Assembly: GCA_950022655.1 (NCBI GenBank)
Contig: OX465583.1
Coordinates: 12,981,298-13,045,297, forward strand
From: Alentia gelatinosa
Lineage: Eukaryota > Annelida > Polychaeta > Phyllodocida > Polynoidae
DNA: 64,000 bases
Reading direction: 5' to 3'
Shown here: positions 37,601-42,057 of the stretch, in pieces
Position numbering within the stretch: position 1 is the stretch's first letter
Layout: each line of letters begins with the position of its first letter
The notes under the pieces: generated by a model
What the model was told of the DNA's origin: nothing
The model's input: the letters and a program-made list of their open reading frames with translations, nothing else
The model's database searches: none
Position numbers and translations under genes: made by a program

Positions 37601-38821
37601 CTGTATAATTAACTCTCTTAGGACATAACCTCCTTCAGTTGTTTCAGAAAGTAAAGGGAGGGGAACACTTTAGAAAGAATATGCTACCTTGGATGTATGT
37701 ACATAATTGTTTATCACACCTTTGCCCAACCAGTCCGTCGGGTCAGTGAGAATCCACAGTTTTATTGATTGGGTCAAGTTCGTTTCGGGTCGAGTTCAGA
37801 ATTCAGGGATGCAGTTTTCAATGTTTCAATTAAAATTCATGATTTCATTTTCAAAATTACAGATTATTTTTCCTTGTGTAATATTGACATACCAACTGCA
37901 AAATTACCCAATTCAGCCACAGCCAATGATCCCCAACTGATCCTCCCCACTGACCCACGTAAAAACTTGAACTTTCCCTTGATTCCCCAGTGTAATGTGT
38001 ATGTAATGTTTAAATCCTGTATTGCAATTAAAAACGTTTCAATATTTTTTTCTGACCCCAACTGGCATACCTGTTTAAAATGGGTCGAGTTCATGACGGG
38101 TAGAATTATTCTAACAGGTCAAGTTTGTTAGGGGTCGAGTTTGTTATGGGTCAAGTTCTTATACTGGGTCAAGTCGTTACGGGTCGAGTTCTTTATGGGT
38201 CGTGTTCTTCTAACGTGTCAAGTTCTTATAATGGGTCGAGTTCACTAGGGGTCGAGTTTGTTACAGGTCAAGTTCTTCTAACGGGTCAAGTTCTTCTAAC
38301 GGGTCGAGTTCTTCTAATGGGTCGAGTTCCTCTAACAGGTCAAGTTCTTACGGGTCAAGTTCTAACGGGTCGAGTTCTAACGGGTCGAGTTCTTCTAATG
38401 GGTCGAGTTCCTCTAACAGGTCAAGTTCTTACGGGTCGCGTTCTTCTTATGGGTCAGGTCCTTCTGTAATCTTACTAACATCATCCTTTCCTCTCCTACA
38501 GCGGCGCCAACATACACTCAGTTGGGAGGCGGGCGCGTACCCTCATCACAGTCCGGCAGCTACGCCCAGCCCGGCACCGGCTCCGTGTGGCCGCACTGGC
38601 AGGCCTCAGCCGACTCCTCCCAACAACAATCACAACAACAACAACAACAGCAGCAACAACAACAGCAACAGCAGCAGCACCCGCAGCAGGCGTCACAGGG
38701 CGGTCAGCCGGGCGCGCAGGGAGGCCAGTCAGAGGAGTTTTCCGACATGATGGGGCTGCTGGCCACGTCGGGGACCGAATTCTCCGATCTCACCGGCATG
38801 TTTCAAACATTCACCGAGTAG
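2807..38821 (+). CDS. ARNT: ARNT/Tango bHLH-PAS transcription factor, 5'-partial, 15 coding exon positions
   Basis: ARNT is the nuclear obligate partner of class I bHLH-PAS proteins and binds E-box-like and xenobiotic/hypoxia response elements as a heterodimer. Joined exons: 2807-2864, 12645-12719, 18890-19047 (or alternative 19831-19988), 24016-24095, 25108-25200, 26427-26544, 28155-28184, 28784-28984, 29744-29927, 31747-31853, 33654-33804, 34871-35046, 36426-36598, 37406-37481, 38502-38821. All junctions are GT-AG and in phase, giving 665 residues from the first complete codon to a TAG. In order: basic segment (about 5-10), acidic linker, bHLH (about 45-97), PAS-A (about 120-265), PAS-B (about 305-405), and a Gly/Ser/Gln-rich C-terminus with polyQ (600-618). 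Similarity to human ARNT and Drosophila Tango runs through all domains. The start codon is not in the window; no ATG lies in the first exon seen. Introns are long and transposon-rich, the largest 9.8 kb. Confidence 0.96.
3041..3305 (+). mobile_element. hAT-like MITE with 8-bp target duplication
   Basis: The 265-bp element starts CAGAGATGTCAG and ends CTGACATCCCT. It is flanked by TAGTAAAA (3033-3040) and TAGTAATA (3306-3313), a 7/8 match. The CAGRGATG ends and 8-bp duplication fit the hAT superfamily. Related copies lie at 9748, 12338, 25424, 26573, 28271, 30444, 37074 and 37804. Confidence 0.7.
5294..5605 (+). mobile_element. Cap-hairpin element, family IV (TATTATATACCT type)
   Basis: The hairpin 5294-5445 has arms GTAGTTAGTGAGCCCGTAGC and its inverse GCTACGGGTTTACTCACTAA. 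The cap begins TTATTATCATACACCTAAAA and contains ACTACACCCCTAGCAGCGG, a word shared with 31091-31243 and 32093-32292. Confidence 0.65.
5836..7546. repeat. Polypyrimidine minisatellite, 53-bp unit, about 30 copies
   Basis: The plus strand is almost pure C/T for 1.7 kb. The unit reads CTCTCCTCCTGTACCCCTAC, then CCTCTCTCAATCCCATCTCC, then CCCACTCTCTAAC. Left copies carry GTACCCC and right copies CCACTCC, with small indels. Open frames through it on either strand are by-products of the repeat. Confidence 0.95.
8251..8612 (+). mobile_element. piggyBac-like MITE (TTAA target)
   Basis: The element starts CCCTTTAAGGACGG after TTAA (8247-8250) and ends GTCCTTAAAGGG before TCAA, a one-base-changed TTAA. 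The internal ends repeat GATGCCTCCAGGCATCAT palindromes. A second copy at 26861-27156 is followed by TTAA. Confidence 0.65.
9247..9392. repeat. Long near-perfect hairpin
   Basis: Arms 9265-9313 and 9327-9375 pair almost perfectly over about 49 bp (GTGGGAATAAGTCAAAGTTA against its inverse), and weaker pairing extends to 9247-9392. The apex AAGGCGTAGCCGC (9314-9326) resembles the apices of the fold-back elements at 22998 and 40237. A 20-bp tandem repeat (TTTACTGCCCAGGTTGACGT type) sits just upstream at 9129-9201. Confidence 0.85.
9748..10013 (+). mobile_element. hAT-like MITE
   Basis: The element runs from CGGGGATGACAG to CTGACATCCCTG, with flanks AACTGTGT and CAGTGTGT (6/8 match). The interior matches the copy at 3041 throughout. 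Confidence 0.65.
11482..11756 (+). mobile_element. tRNA-derived SINE, truncated B box
   Basis: The head reads AGTAAGCTTAGTGGTTAAGG, like a tRNA A box, followed by CACTGGACTTGTAA. The body has TAAATGTGTAGGGGTGAGAT and ends TTGGACGTTAAACTACCCAA with a short A-rich tail. The B-box segment seen in the copy at 29980 is deleted here. Confidence 0.75.
12338..12552 (+). mobile_element. hAT-like MITE, 5'-truncated
   Basis: The sequence matches the interior and 3' end of the element at 3041, including GGAAATCCACTTTTTCATAT and the ACTGACATCAC end. It lies 92 bp before the ARNT linker exon. Confidence 0.55.
12645..12719 (+). CDS. ARNT: ARNT coding exon: acidic linker ending NDKERLAR
   Basis: The acceptor is ctctgcacag and the donor gtaggc. 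The product is [20 protein letters not shown] followed by ERLA, and the split Arg codon is completed by either bHLH exon. The NDKER-A-R segment directly before the bHLH is a hallmark of ARNT/Tango. The exon ends with two bases of the Arg codon. Confidence 0.93.
12720..18889. other. ARNT intron before bHLH exon A (6.2 kb)
   Basis: No exon was recognised. It holds a SINE 3' end at 13748-13800, a fold-back element at 13815-13975 (CGATCTGAG arms), a dispersed repeat (GTGTCCGTTAACTCGGGGTG, 15115-15190) also seen at 4390-4440 and 43150-43300, a repeat shared with 8040-8750 (15200-15480) and a family IV element (15575-15893). Stretches 12760-13730, 14000-15080 and 15900-18880 show nothing identifiable beyond A/T runs. 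Confidence 0.55.
15575..15893 (+). mobile_element. Cap-hairpin element, family IV
   Basis: The hairpin 15590-15735 has arms TTAGTGTGTCTGAATGAAAT and an inverse ending CTTCAGACACACTCACTA. The cap 15736-15893 begins TTATTATCATATACCTGGAA, contains AAAAACGCCATTTTAAAA and ends AAGTATATAATAATA. A 97-residue open frame across the hairpin is an artefact of the inverted repeat. Confidence 0.65.
18890..19047 (+). CDS. ARNT: ARNT bHLH exon A (canonical version)
   Basis: This 158-nt exon lies between acceptor tttccttttttag and donor gtaacc. It encodes the whole basic region, helix 1, loop and helix 2: [14 protein letters not shown], then [20 protein letters not shown], then [11 protein letters not shown]. 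The DNA-reading triad His-Glu-Arg (residues 3, 7 and 11 of the exon) is intact, and Asn follows the ERRRR block as in vertebrate ARNT and fly Tango. The first base completes the Arg from the previous exon and the last G starts the Gly shared with 24016. A second, homologous exon of the same length and phase lies 783 bp downstream. Confidence 0.95.
19048..19830. other. Short intron between the two bHLH exons (783 bp)
   Basis: It separates exon A from exon B. It holds a run of about 20 A (near 19719-19738), a second A run and (TA)n upstream of exon B, and no transposon-like structure. At 783 bp it is too long to block A-to-B splicing by crowding the branch point, so exclusivity would rest on frame and regulation. 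Confidence 0.7.
19831..19988 (+). CDS. ARNT: ARNT bHLH exon B (alternative, mutually exclusive with exon A)
   Basis: This exon is also 158 nt, with acceptor gttttcttatag and donor gtaaag. It encodes [14 protein letters not shown], a helix 1 starting [12 protein letters not shown], an unchanged [12 protein letters not shown], and [11 protein letters not shown]. Against exon A, 41 of 52 full codons keep the amino acid; 26 of those 41 differ synonymously and 11 codons change the residue, which indicates an old duplication under purifying selection. The His-Glu-Arg DNA-contact residues are kept, but Asn after ERRRR is Cys. Splicing A to B shifts the frame to a TAA after 18 sense codons, so only one can be used per functional mRNA. 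A separate paralogous gene is unlikely because no second set of PAS exons is present. Confidence 0.88.
20480..20812 (+). mobile_element. Cap-hairpin element, family I
   Basis: The cap is bounded by TATTATCCATCTAAATACAT and AAAAGGTGGATAATAAATAC. The hairpin runs from ATATAGACTGGTTTCAGATA to TATCTGAAACCAGTCAATAT, with the apex around GCATGCGCTCGGATATT. Confidence 0.7.
21112..21388 (-). mobile_element. Cap-hairpin element, family III (TTATCTCACCCC type)
   Basis: The hairpin (21112-21262) has GAGGAAACCTATGAAAGTTT against AAACTTGAATAGGTTTCTGA and apex AAGGTGAAGCC (21183-21193). The cap is bounded by TCATCTCACCCC and AGGGGTGAAATAAA and contains CAATATTAAGCCTATGGGG. Confidence 0.7.
21538..21616. 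repeat. 20-bp tandem repeat, about 4 copies
   Basis: The unit is CACGACCGCAAACGATCTGC. Copies are contiguous without spacers; the last is diverged (GAAAACGATC). Confidence 0.9.
22931..23222 (-). mobile_element. Cap-hairpin element, family III
   Basis: It has the same build and length as 21112-21388, with apex AAGGCGAAGCCGC at 22998-23010 and the cap ending CCAGGGGTGAGATAA. The stem is better preserved than in the 21112 copy. Confidence 0.7.
24016..24095 (+). CDS. ARNT: ARNT coding exon: bHLH to PAS-A linker
   Basis: The acceptor is tcgcaatcag and the donor gtacgt. After the shared Gly it encodes [14 protein letters not shown] and [12 protein letters not shown], nearly identical to human ARNT, and ends on a codon boundary. 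A fold-back element begins about 20 bp after the donor. Confidence 0.96.
24113..24360 (+). mobile_element. Cap-hairpin element, family II (TATCCTACCCC type)
   Basis: The cap runs from TATCCTGCCCCTAATAAAAA, with CACCATAGGCTTAACATGGG, to ACGGGGTAGGATAAAATCT. The hairpin has GCCACTCGTTTGAGATTGAG against its inverse and apex CACTCGTCTTCGACTCGTG. It starts 18 bp after an ARNT exon donor. Confidence 0.7.
24361..25107. other. Rest of ARNT intron before PAS-A exon
   Basis: Nothing coding is seen. 24890-25030 resembles a dispersed repeat family containing AAGTGTCCCTTTAAACGGGG. Confidence 0.5.
25108..25200 (+). CDS. ARNT: ARNT coding exon: PAS-A start
   Basis: The exon encodes 31 residues starting [20 protein letters not shown] and ending [11 protein letters not shown], the first beta strands of PAS-A. 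Its 93 nt are phase 0 to phase 0, so skipping would keep frame but remove the core of PAS-A. Splice sites are tttgcag and gtgagt. Confidence 0.97.
25201..26426. other. ARNT intron inside PAS-A, first (1.2 kb)
   Basis: It holds a partial hAT-like MITE (25424-25500) and a family I cap-hairpin element (25851-26195). The remainder shows nothing identifiable. Confidence 0.55.
25851..26195 (-). mobile_element. Cap-hairpin element, family I
   Basis: The hairpin comes first (ATTGACTGGTTTCAGATACA to TATCTGAAACCAGTCTATAT), then the cap from TTATTATCCACCTTTTCCTG to TAAGGTGGATAATAGAT. It is inverted relative to the 20480 copy and close to full length. Confidence 0.7.
26427..26544 (+). CDS. ARNT: ARNT coding exon: PAS-A middle
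   Basis: The exon encodes [20 protein letters not shown] followed by [19 protein letters not shown], typical of ARNT/Tango. The HPDD motif is the usual PAS helix. The acceptor is gtcccgcag and the donor gtaagt. Confidence 0.97.
26573..26858 (+). mobile_element. hAT-like MITE, variant subfamily, 28 bp after an ARNT donor
   Basis: The element runs from CAGGGGTGCCAGTTTTCAAT to CCAACTGGCATCCCTG and contains a C run near 26692-26713. The interior matches 37804-38073 better than 3041. A piggyBac-like MITE follows after 2 bp. Confidence 0.65.
26861..27156 (+). mobile_element. piggyBac-like MITE
   Basis: It starts CCCTTTAAGGACGGGTG and ends CCGTCCTTAAAGGG followed by TTAA (27157-27160). It is a shorter relative of 8251-8612. 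Confidence 0.65.
27157..28154. other. Rest of ARNT intron before the microexon
   Basis: A family II-like element covers about 27768-28060, with a diverged cap, GGGGTAGGATAAAATCTGAA, and a hairpin pairing CATATAACTGTTTACATGGC with its inverse. 27157-27760 shows nothing identifiable. Confidence 0.5.
28155..28184 (+). CDS. ARNT: ARNT 30-nt microexon in PAS-A
   Basis: Between ttttttacag and gtaagt lie 30 bases encoding (T)GTVKKEGHQ(S), a segment conserved in human ARNT and Tango. Its length is a multiple of three, so an isoform without it would stay in frame and lose ten residues of a PAS-A loop. No skipping is shown by the sequence itself. Confidence 0.93.
28185..28783. other. ARNT intron after the microexon
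   Basis: It contains a partial hAT-like MITE (28271-28425) and A/T runs, with nothing else recognised. Confidence 0.5.
28784..28984 (+). CDS. ARNT: ARNT coding exon: PAS-A end
   Basis: The exon encodes [20 protein letters not shown] through [19 protein letters not shown], the second half of [16 protein letters not shown] closely matches Tango. The acceptor is ctattgcag and the donor gtgagt; the length is 201 nt, phase 1 to 1. Confidence 0.97.
28985..29743. other. ARNT intron between PAS-A end and inter-PAS exon
   Basis: The stretch is A/T-rich with two direct copies of a segment near ATCTGACAATTTAAAAAAA (29485-29530 and 29557-29600). No exon or named repeat was seen. Confidence 0.5.
29744..29927 (+). 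CDS. ARNT: ARNT coding exon: inter-PAS linker and PAS-B start
   Basis: After a cccacag acceptor the exon encodes [38 protein letters not shown] and [17 protein letters not shown] before gtaagt. AIGRLQVTS and [17 protein letters not shown] are ARNT PAS-B entry signatures. Confidence 0.97.
29980..30290 (+). mobile_element. tRNA-derived SINE, full length
   Basis: The A box is GGGGAGTTAGCTCTGTGGTT and the B box GGGTTTGAGTCCCACTGC, about 75 bp into the element. The body contains TAAATGTGTAGGGGTGAGAT and the tail TTGGACGTTAAACTACCCT ends in (AAAC)n. A second copy of the last 120 bp follows at 30291-30416. Confidence 0.85.
30945..31243 (+). mobile_element. Cap-hairpin element, family IV
   Basis: Hairpin arms (30955-31084) pair CCTTACTGTGGACGAAACGG with CCATTTCGTCTACAGTAAGG; the apex is TGATGCCAAAGGCGG. 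The cap runs from TTATTATTATATACCTCTAA to ATAGGTATATAATAATA, with ACGTCATTTTAATGACA and CACCCCTAGCAGCGGGCAGT. Confidence 0.75.
31388..31712 (+). mobile_element. Cap-hairpin element, family II
   Basis: The cap runs from TTATCCCACCCCTAATAAAA, with ACGCCATAGGCTTAACATTG, to GGGGTAGGATAAATTCTAAA. The hairpin pairs CCAAACTTGAGTTAATCGTG with its inverse, and its apex is CTCTCGGCTTCGCCTCGCG (31617-31635). Confidence 0.75.
31747..31853 (+). CDS. ARNT: ARNT coding exon: PAS-B middle
   Basis: The exon encodes [20 protein letters not shown] and [15 protein letters not shown], the PAS-B helical part with the LGYxPxELLGK and HPEDQ motifs. The acceptor is tctgttgtag and the donor gtgaga. Confidence 0.97.
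31936..32292 (+). mobile_element. Cap-hairpin element, family IV
   Basis: The hairpin 31945-32092 has GAGAAAACGTGGTTACTGAG against CTCAGTCACTACGTTTTCTT; inner stems pair AAAATACGGCCC with GGGCCGTATTTTT. The cap runs from TTATTACTATACACCTCCCG to ATAGGTGTATAATAATA. Confidence 0.75.
32293..33653. other. Rest of ARNT intron within PAS-B
   Basis: A family III-like hairpin lies at 32778-32925 (ATATGAACATAACTTGGTCC against GGACCAAGTTATATTCATC), followed by TTATCTCACCCCGTATAACA. The rest shows nothing identifiable. Confidence 0.5.
33654..33804 (+). CDS. ARNT: ARNT coding exon: PAS-B end
   Basis: The exon encodes [40 protein letters not shown] and [10 protein letters not shown], the closing strands of PAS-B, nearly superimposable on human ARNT. 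The acceptor is ttccttgtag and the donor gtaaga. Confidence 0.97.
33805..34870. other. ARNT intron after PAS-B
   Basis: It contains a C run followed by (CA)n (34650-34680) and two small imperfect repeats around TTTCTGAAATT/TTTCAGAAATT. No exon was seen. Confidence 0.5.
34871..35046 (+). CDS. ARNT: ARNT coding exon: post-PAS region 1
   Basis: The exon encodes [18 protein letters not shown], then [20 protein letters not shown] and [19 protein letters not shown]. Composition is low-complexity as expected for the disordered ARNT C-terminus. It is placed by exact phase match on both sides and good splice sites (ttgttttcag, gtacgg). Confidence 0.88.
35047..36425. other. ARNT intron in the post-PAS region
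   Basis: An inverted repeat pairs CCCACATCAATTTCCTGGAA (35370) with TTCCAGGAAATTGATGTGGG (35457), and the flanking sequences also pair (about 35325-35515). This is a fold-back of about 190 bp. Nothing coding was seen. Confidence 0.55.
36426..36598 (+). CDS. ARNT: ARNT coding exon: post-PAS region 2
   Basis: The exon encodes [20 protein letters not shown], then a Gly/Pro/Ala/Thr-rich stretch ending [12 protein letters not shown], in phase with its neighbours. It is markedly GC-rich compared with the flanking introns. The acceptor is tgtttgcag and the donor gtgagt. Confidence 0.9.
37074..37343 (+). mobile_element. hAT-like MITE
   Basis: The element runs from CAGGGATTACAGTTTTCCAC to CCAACTGACATCCCT. 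Flanks TCCAGCTA and ATTAGCTA agree at 5 of 8 bases. It ends 62 bp before an ARNT acceptor. Confidence 0.65.
37406..37481 (+). CDS. ARNT: ARNT coding exon: post-PAS region 3
   Basis: The exon encodes [20 protein letters not shown] followed by GSGSP. Splice sites are tttttgtag and gtaagt, and it continues the phase of the previous exon. Confidence 0.9.
37736..38470. repeat. GGGTCGAGTT minisatellite split by a hAT-like MITE
   Basis: Units such as GGGTCGAGTTCTTCTAAC repeat in the intron directly before the ARNT terminal exon, mainly 38083-38466, with a start at 37736-37800. A hAT-like MITE (37804-38073) separates the two parts. Open frames through it arise from the repeat. Confidence 0.85.
38502..38821 (+). 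CDS. ARNT: ARNT terminal coding exon: polyQ transactivation tail and stop
   Basis: After acceptor ctctcctacag the exon encodes [34 protein letters not shown], then QQQS plus 15 Gln (codons mixed CAA/CAG, 38621-38677), and ends [14 protein letters not shown] before TAG at 38819-38821. The VWPxWQ motif and EFxDLTxMFxxFxE tail match the end of vertebrate ARNT, which lies in the transactivation region, so this is the true C-terminus. Confidence 0.95.
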
Positions 38822-39440
38822 CGTGTGTTCAGCGGACGGGCGGCCGTGCGAGCAAAGAGGGTTTTAGTGACGCTGTGAATCTTATTGTCGTTCACATGGA
38901 CTGGGGCACATGTGAGTTGGGCTTCTTGCGATGACTGACGTGTGCGGCCCGGAGCATGTGCTAGGAATGCCTGTTTTAGGTTTTTATGGTAAACATTACG
39001 GGACTGCTTCATTGGAGTCGGTGTAGGGGTTGGGGTGGGGCGGGGAGAAGGGGGGGCAGTGAGAATCAAATTGAATTAAAGTTAATTCTGTTATATGCAT
39101 CTAGACAGAGTTTCATCATTGAGTCGACTCGCTGGTGATCGTTGTGTTACTAATTATCGATTTTTTTTTTTAACGATCCAATGAACTGCCAATATAATAA
39201 TTGTAACTATAGTTCTTGATGAAAAAAGACTATGGTGAAAACCGCATATATATATATATGTCTTCACATACGCCAGTATCCTGAATAGGACAGGTAATGC
39301 CGGATAGATAGAGGGGGAGGGGCACTGTAGGCTAGGTACACTTTGATTGGAATCTGCAGTAGAACTTATTAATTTAACTCTCAAAAGTCACCTCTTACTG
39401 AATCTATTAGCACTATTTCGGTCTAGATCCAGAAATAAAA
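38822..39440 (+). other. ARNT 3' UTR (extent inferred)
   Basis: GC content falls after the stop. Possible poly(A) signals are ATTAAA at 39075-39080 and AATAAA at 39434-39439. The UTR end cannot be fixed from sequence alone. Confidence 0.4.
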
Positions 39441-41700
39441 AAGATCAGGATTTTGAACCAATATTCAAATTCTATTTTGTTGATGGACCAGCTAAGTGTC
39501 ACCATGGTTTTTTGCAGTGTTTATCAGATAGAGAATGAGAGACATGTGAAAGCTTAGCAAATTGGTATGAGTTGTGAATATACGACAAGCGGCATTGTGA
39601 ATGTAGGAACGTGTTCATCATCTACAGTGTAAATACAACAAATAATCAGCCAGGGATATGGTACACCAACGCGTGCTTGCGTTATGTTTTTTGTCGAGTC
39701 TGTCGAGCCAAGTTCTTTTCTTGTATGTTTTTTTCCCCCACCGATAACAGGTTTCACAATCATAATATCATAGAGATTTATATCCAGCTTGGTCGTGTGG
39801 TGGGCAAACCAACTCCTTGAAATACTAATACGGGAAGTGGGTCTCCATTTTCAACGTCGCAACTGTTCCCCAATTTCTACTATTGATATGTTATCTTAGG
39901 TCTGAAGTGTGTATTGGGTACGTGTTTATTGAGTAAAGGAAATTCAATTCGTATCCGAGAGTCTACAGGATTTCGTTTGTGAGAAATAATTTGGAAGGTC
40001 TGCCCGGGTATTTCTGTGCGTCTCGAGAGGTGGCGCCACCAACAACAGGATGTGGTCTCAGTCCCAAGATCTTCAATATTACAGGATCAATAATTTAGGG
40101 TATTTTCTTTTTTTGGAAAGTGGATCGGGTTGGGAATCATAACCGAACAAATTGATTACAGTTTTATAGAGGAAACCTATGAAAGTTTATGGTCAGAGCT
40201 TGTATCTTATACAATTTGAATCGCATAGTATTTCACAAGGCGAAGCCGCATGAATTACGTACTGATTCGAACGAGATGGGATCAAGCTCTGACCGCTAAC
40301 TTGAATAGGTTTCTTAATTTATCTCACCCTTCACATTAACTAATGGGCTAACCTTTATGACATAATCCCCGGGTATTTTTTCTAAATACTCAATGGATAC
40401 ACGCTCTCAATGTTAAGTCTATGCGGGAAAAATACCAGGGGTGGGATAAATATTGAAATCGAAACCAGGAAAGCTACAAATCTCGTTGAGTGTGGATCTT
40501 ATTGATCGTCGTTCGGACCACCATCCTCTGATCCTCCGATCATTGTGTCACTTCTTCGTCTTAATTCTGCGGACCAGGGGCGGCTCACACCGAGGAGATG
40601 AGGTGAGGTTCGTGGTGGTGTCGGGGAGGGATCGTGTGTGTCATTGTTGTATATGGAGGTCATCTCTTTGTGTTTTGACTGATTACGTATATATGTATAT
40701 CATGTTTGCTATTGTACATGTCTGAATAGCGACCCTCTCAATCGTCGCTCCAATTATTATCATACATGTTCACAGTTTCTATAATAACAGACATGATTAA
40801 TTAACGATCGTCCACTGTGTTAACAGGTTTTACCGTTTTCTTTTATACCTATTTTATGGTACGGCTTGCATTTATTTCCAATCTTGTTTCATGCCAAAAG
40901 AAAGATTCTTCAAGTATGCCAATCTAAGCTGGCTGTAGTATGGTATTACTTCATGTCAGAATGTTCACGATGATGATTGAAGCAGAAAATGCAAGATAAT
41001 CAAATAATACAGTAATTATTGTTAGACTATCAACGGTTTTACCACAATGTCTGAGACCCTATTCTGTAGTATGGTCTTTACCCTTGCAATAGTGTCACAG
41101 TCAACATGTATATATTTATCTTTTCGAAGGTATTTTACACTAATCTCAAAAATCGCTATTGGGTATTGGATTTCATTTATGAATAAGCTGACCCAAAATA
41201 TGTTTTTGATAACTTTTGTCATTGTCTTATATTGCCCAGCAATAAATGTAGTACAAATCATATGTGAACTGAAAAAGCGTGTTTGTCTTTCTATTTTACA
41301 TTTACTCATAAGATTTATGTTTATGTTTTAGAATTAGTTAACCATTACCTTGACAATAATCCGTCTACACCCCTTCAGGCCCCAGTATGGGATAGTGATA
41401 CATAAATCTGTACTCGGGGATGTAAATTTACCGACATATTACTTACATATTGCAGTACCTTCAATGCCAGAGTGGCATTTCCTGTTTAGTTTCGATTGAT
41501 CTCTGTTCAAATACTAAACGTTAAAGTGTAATCAAGAGAAATATATGTTACAAGCATTTTTTTTGCAAGTTTTAGAATTCCCATCTTTTCCCGAGTCACA
41601 ACTTTCATCCCAGTGTACATTGAAATCTGAAATAAATGGGGAAAACATTGACTCTCTATTGGAGAACTCTGATAGCCTGTATTAGCAGGTGGACGGTTGG
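39441..41700. other. Intergenic, 3' of ARNT
   Basis: A family III cap-hairpin element occupies 40168-40452. No gene was recognised in the rest; the open frame near 41047-41331 is A/T-rich with no recognisable protein. Confidence 0.5.
40168..40452 (-). mobile_element. Cap-hairpin element, family III
   Basis: The hairpin pairs GAGGAAACCTATGAAAGTTT with its inverse; the apex is AAGGCGAAGCCGC at 40237-40249. The cap ends CCAGGGGTGGGATAAA. Confidence 0.7.
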
Positions 41701-41705
41701 TCTTT

Positions 41706-42057
41706 ATCCTACCCCTAATAAAAAACGCCATAGGTTTAACATTGACCCAATGTATTTGACATAGCGTTGGATAAAGTGTTATTTATGCACCGAGGTGAAT
41801 AAAAAAACGGGCCAATCAGGGACGAGATAATGAAAGTAGATCCGGCAGCATTGATAACTACAAACGTGGATAATTACAATTGAGATGGGGTAGGATAAAT
41901 ACGAAACCGAACTCGAGTTAGCCTTCTCAATGTTTATACCACCCTGGTCAGGTCTGCTACTCACTACTCTCGGCTAACGCCTTGTGTAGTAATACACGAC
42001 CTGCCCGTCGTGGCATAAACATTGTCAAGTCTAACTCTCGTTTGGTTTCTGCTAATT
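41706..42057 (+). mobile_element. Cap-hairpin element, family II, with a paralogous empty site
   Basis: The cap starts TATCCTACCCCTAATAAAAA, includes ACGCCATAGGTTTAACATTG and closes at GGGGTAGGATAAATACGAAA. The hairpin apex is CGGCTAACGCCTTGTG. The flanks (GGTGGACGGTTGGTCTT left, AGGTTATGGCTGTAGCCTAC right) occur joined without the element at 63128-63173, which fixes the element ends and implies a 2-3 bp TA/TTA target. Confidence 0.8.

Noticed and set aside
38125..38469. Open frame with [11 protein letters not shown] repeats
   Set aside because: It is the GGGTCGAGTT minisatellite translated, lying in an ARNT intron.
41047..41331. 94-residue open frame with many hydrophobic residues
   Set aside because: It is A/T-rich, lacks any recognised family or splice context, and overlaps an equally long frame on the other strand.
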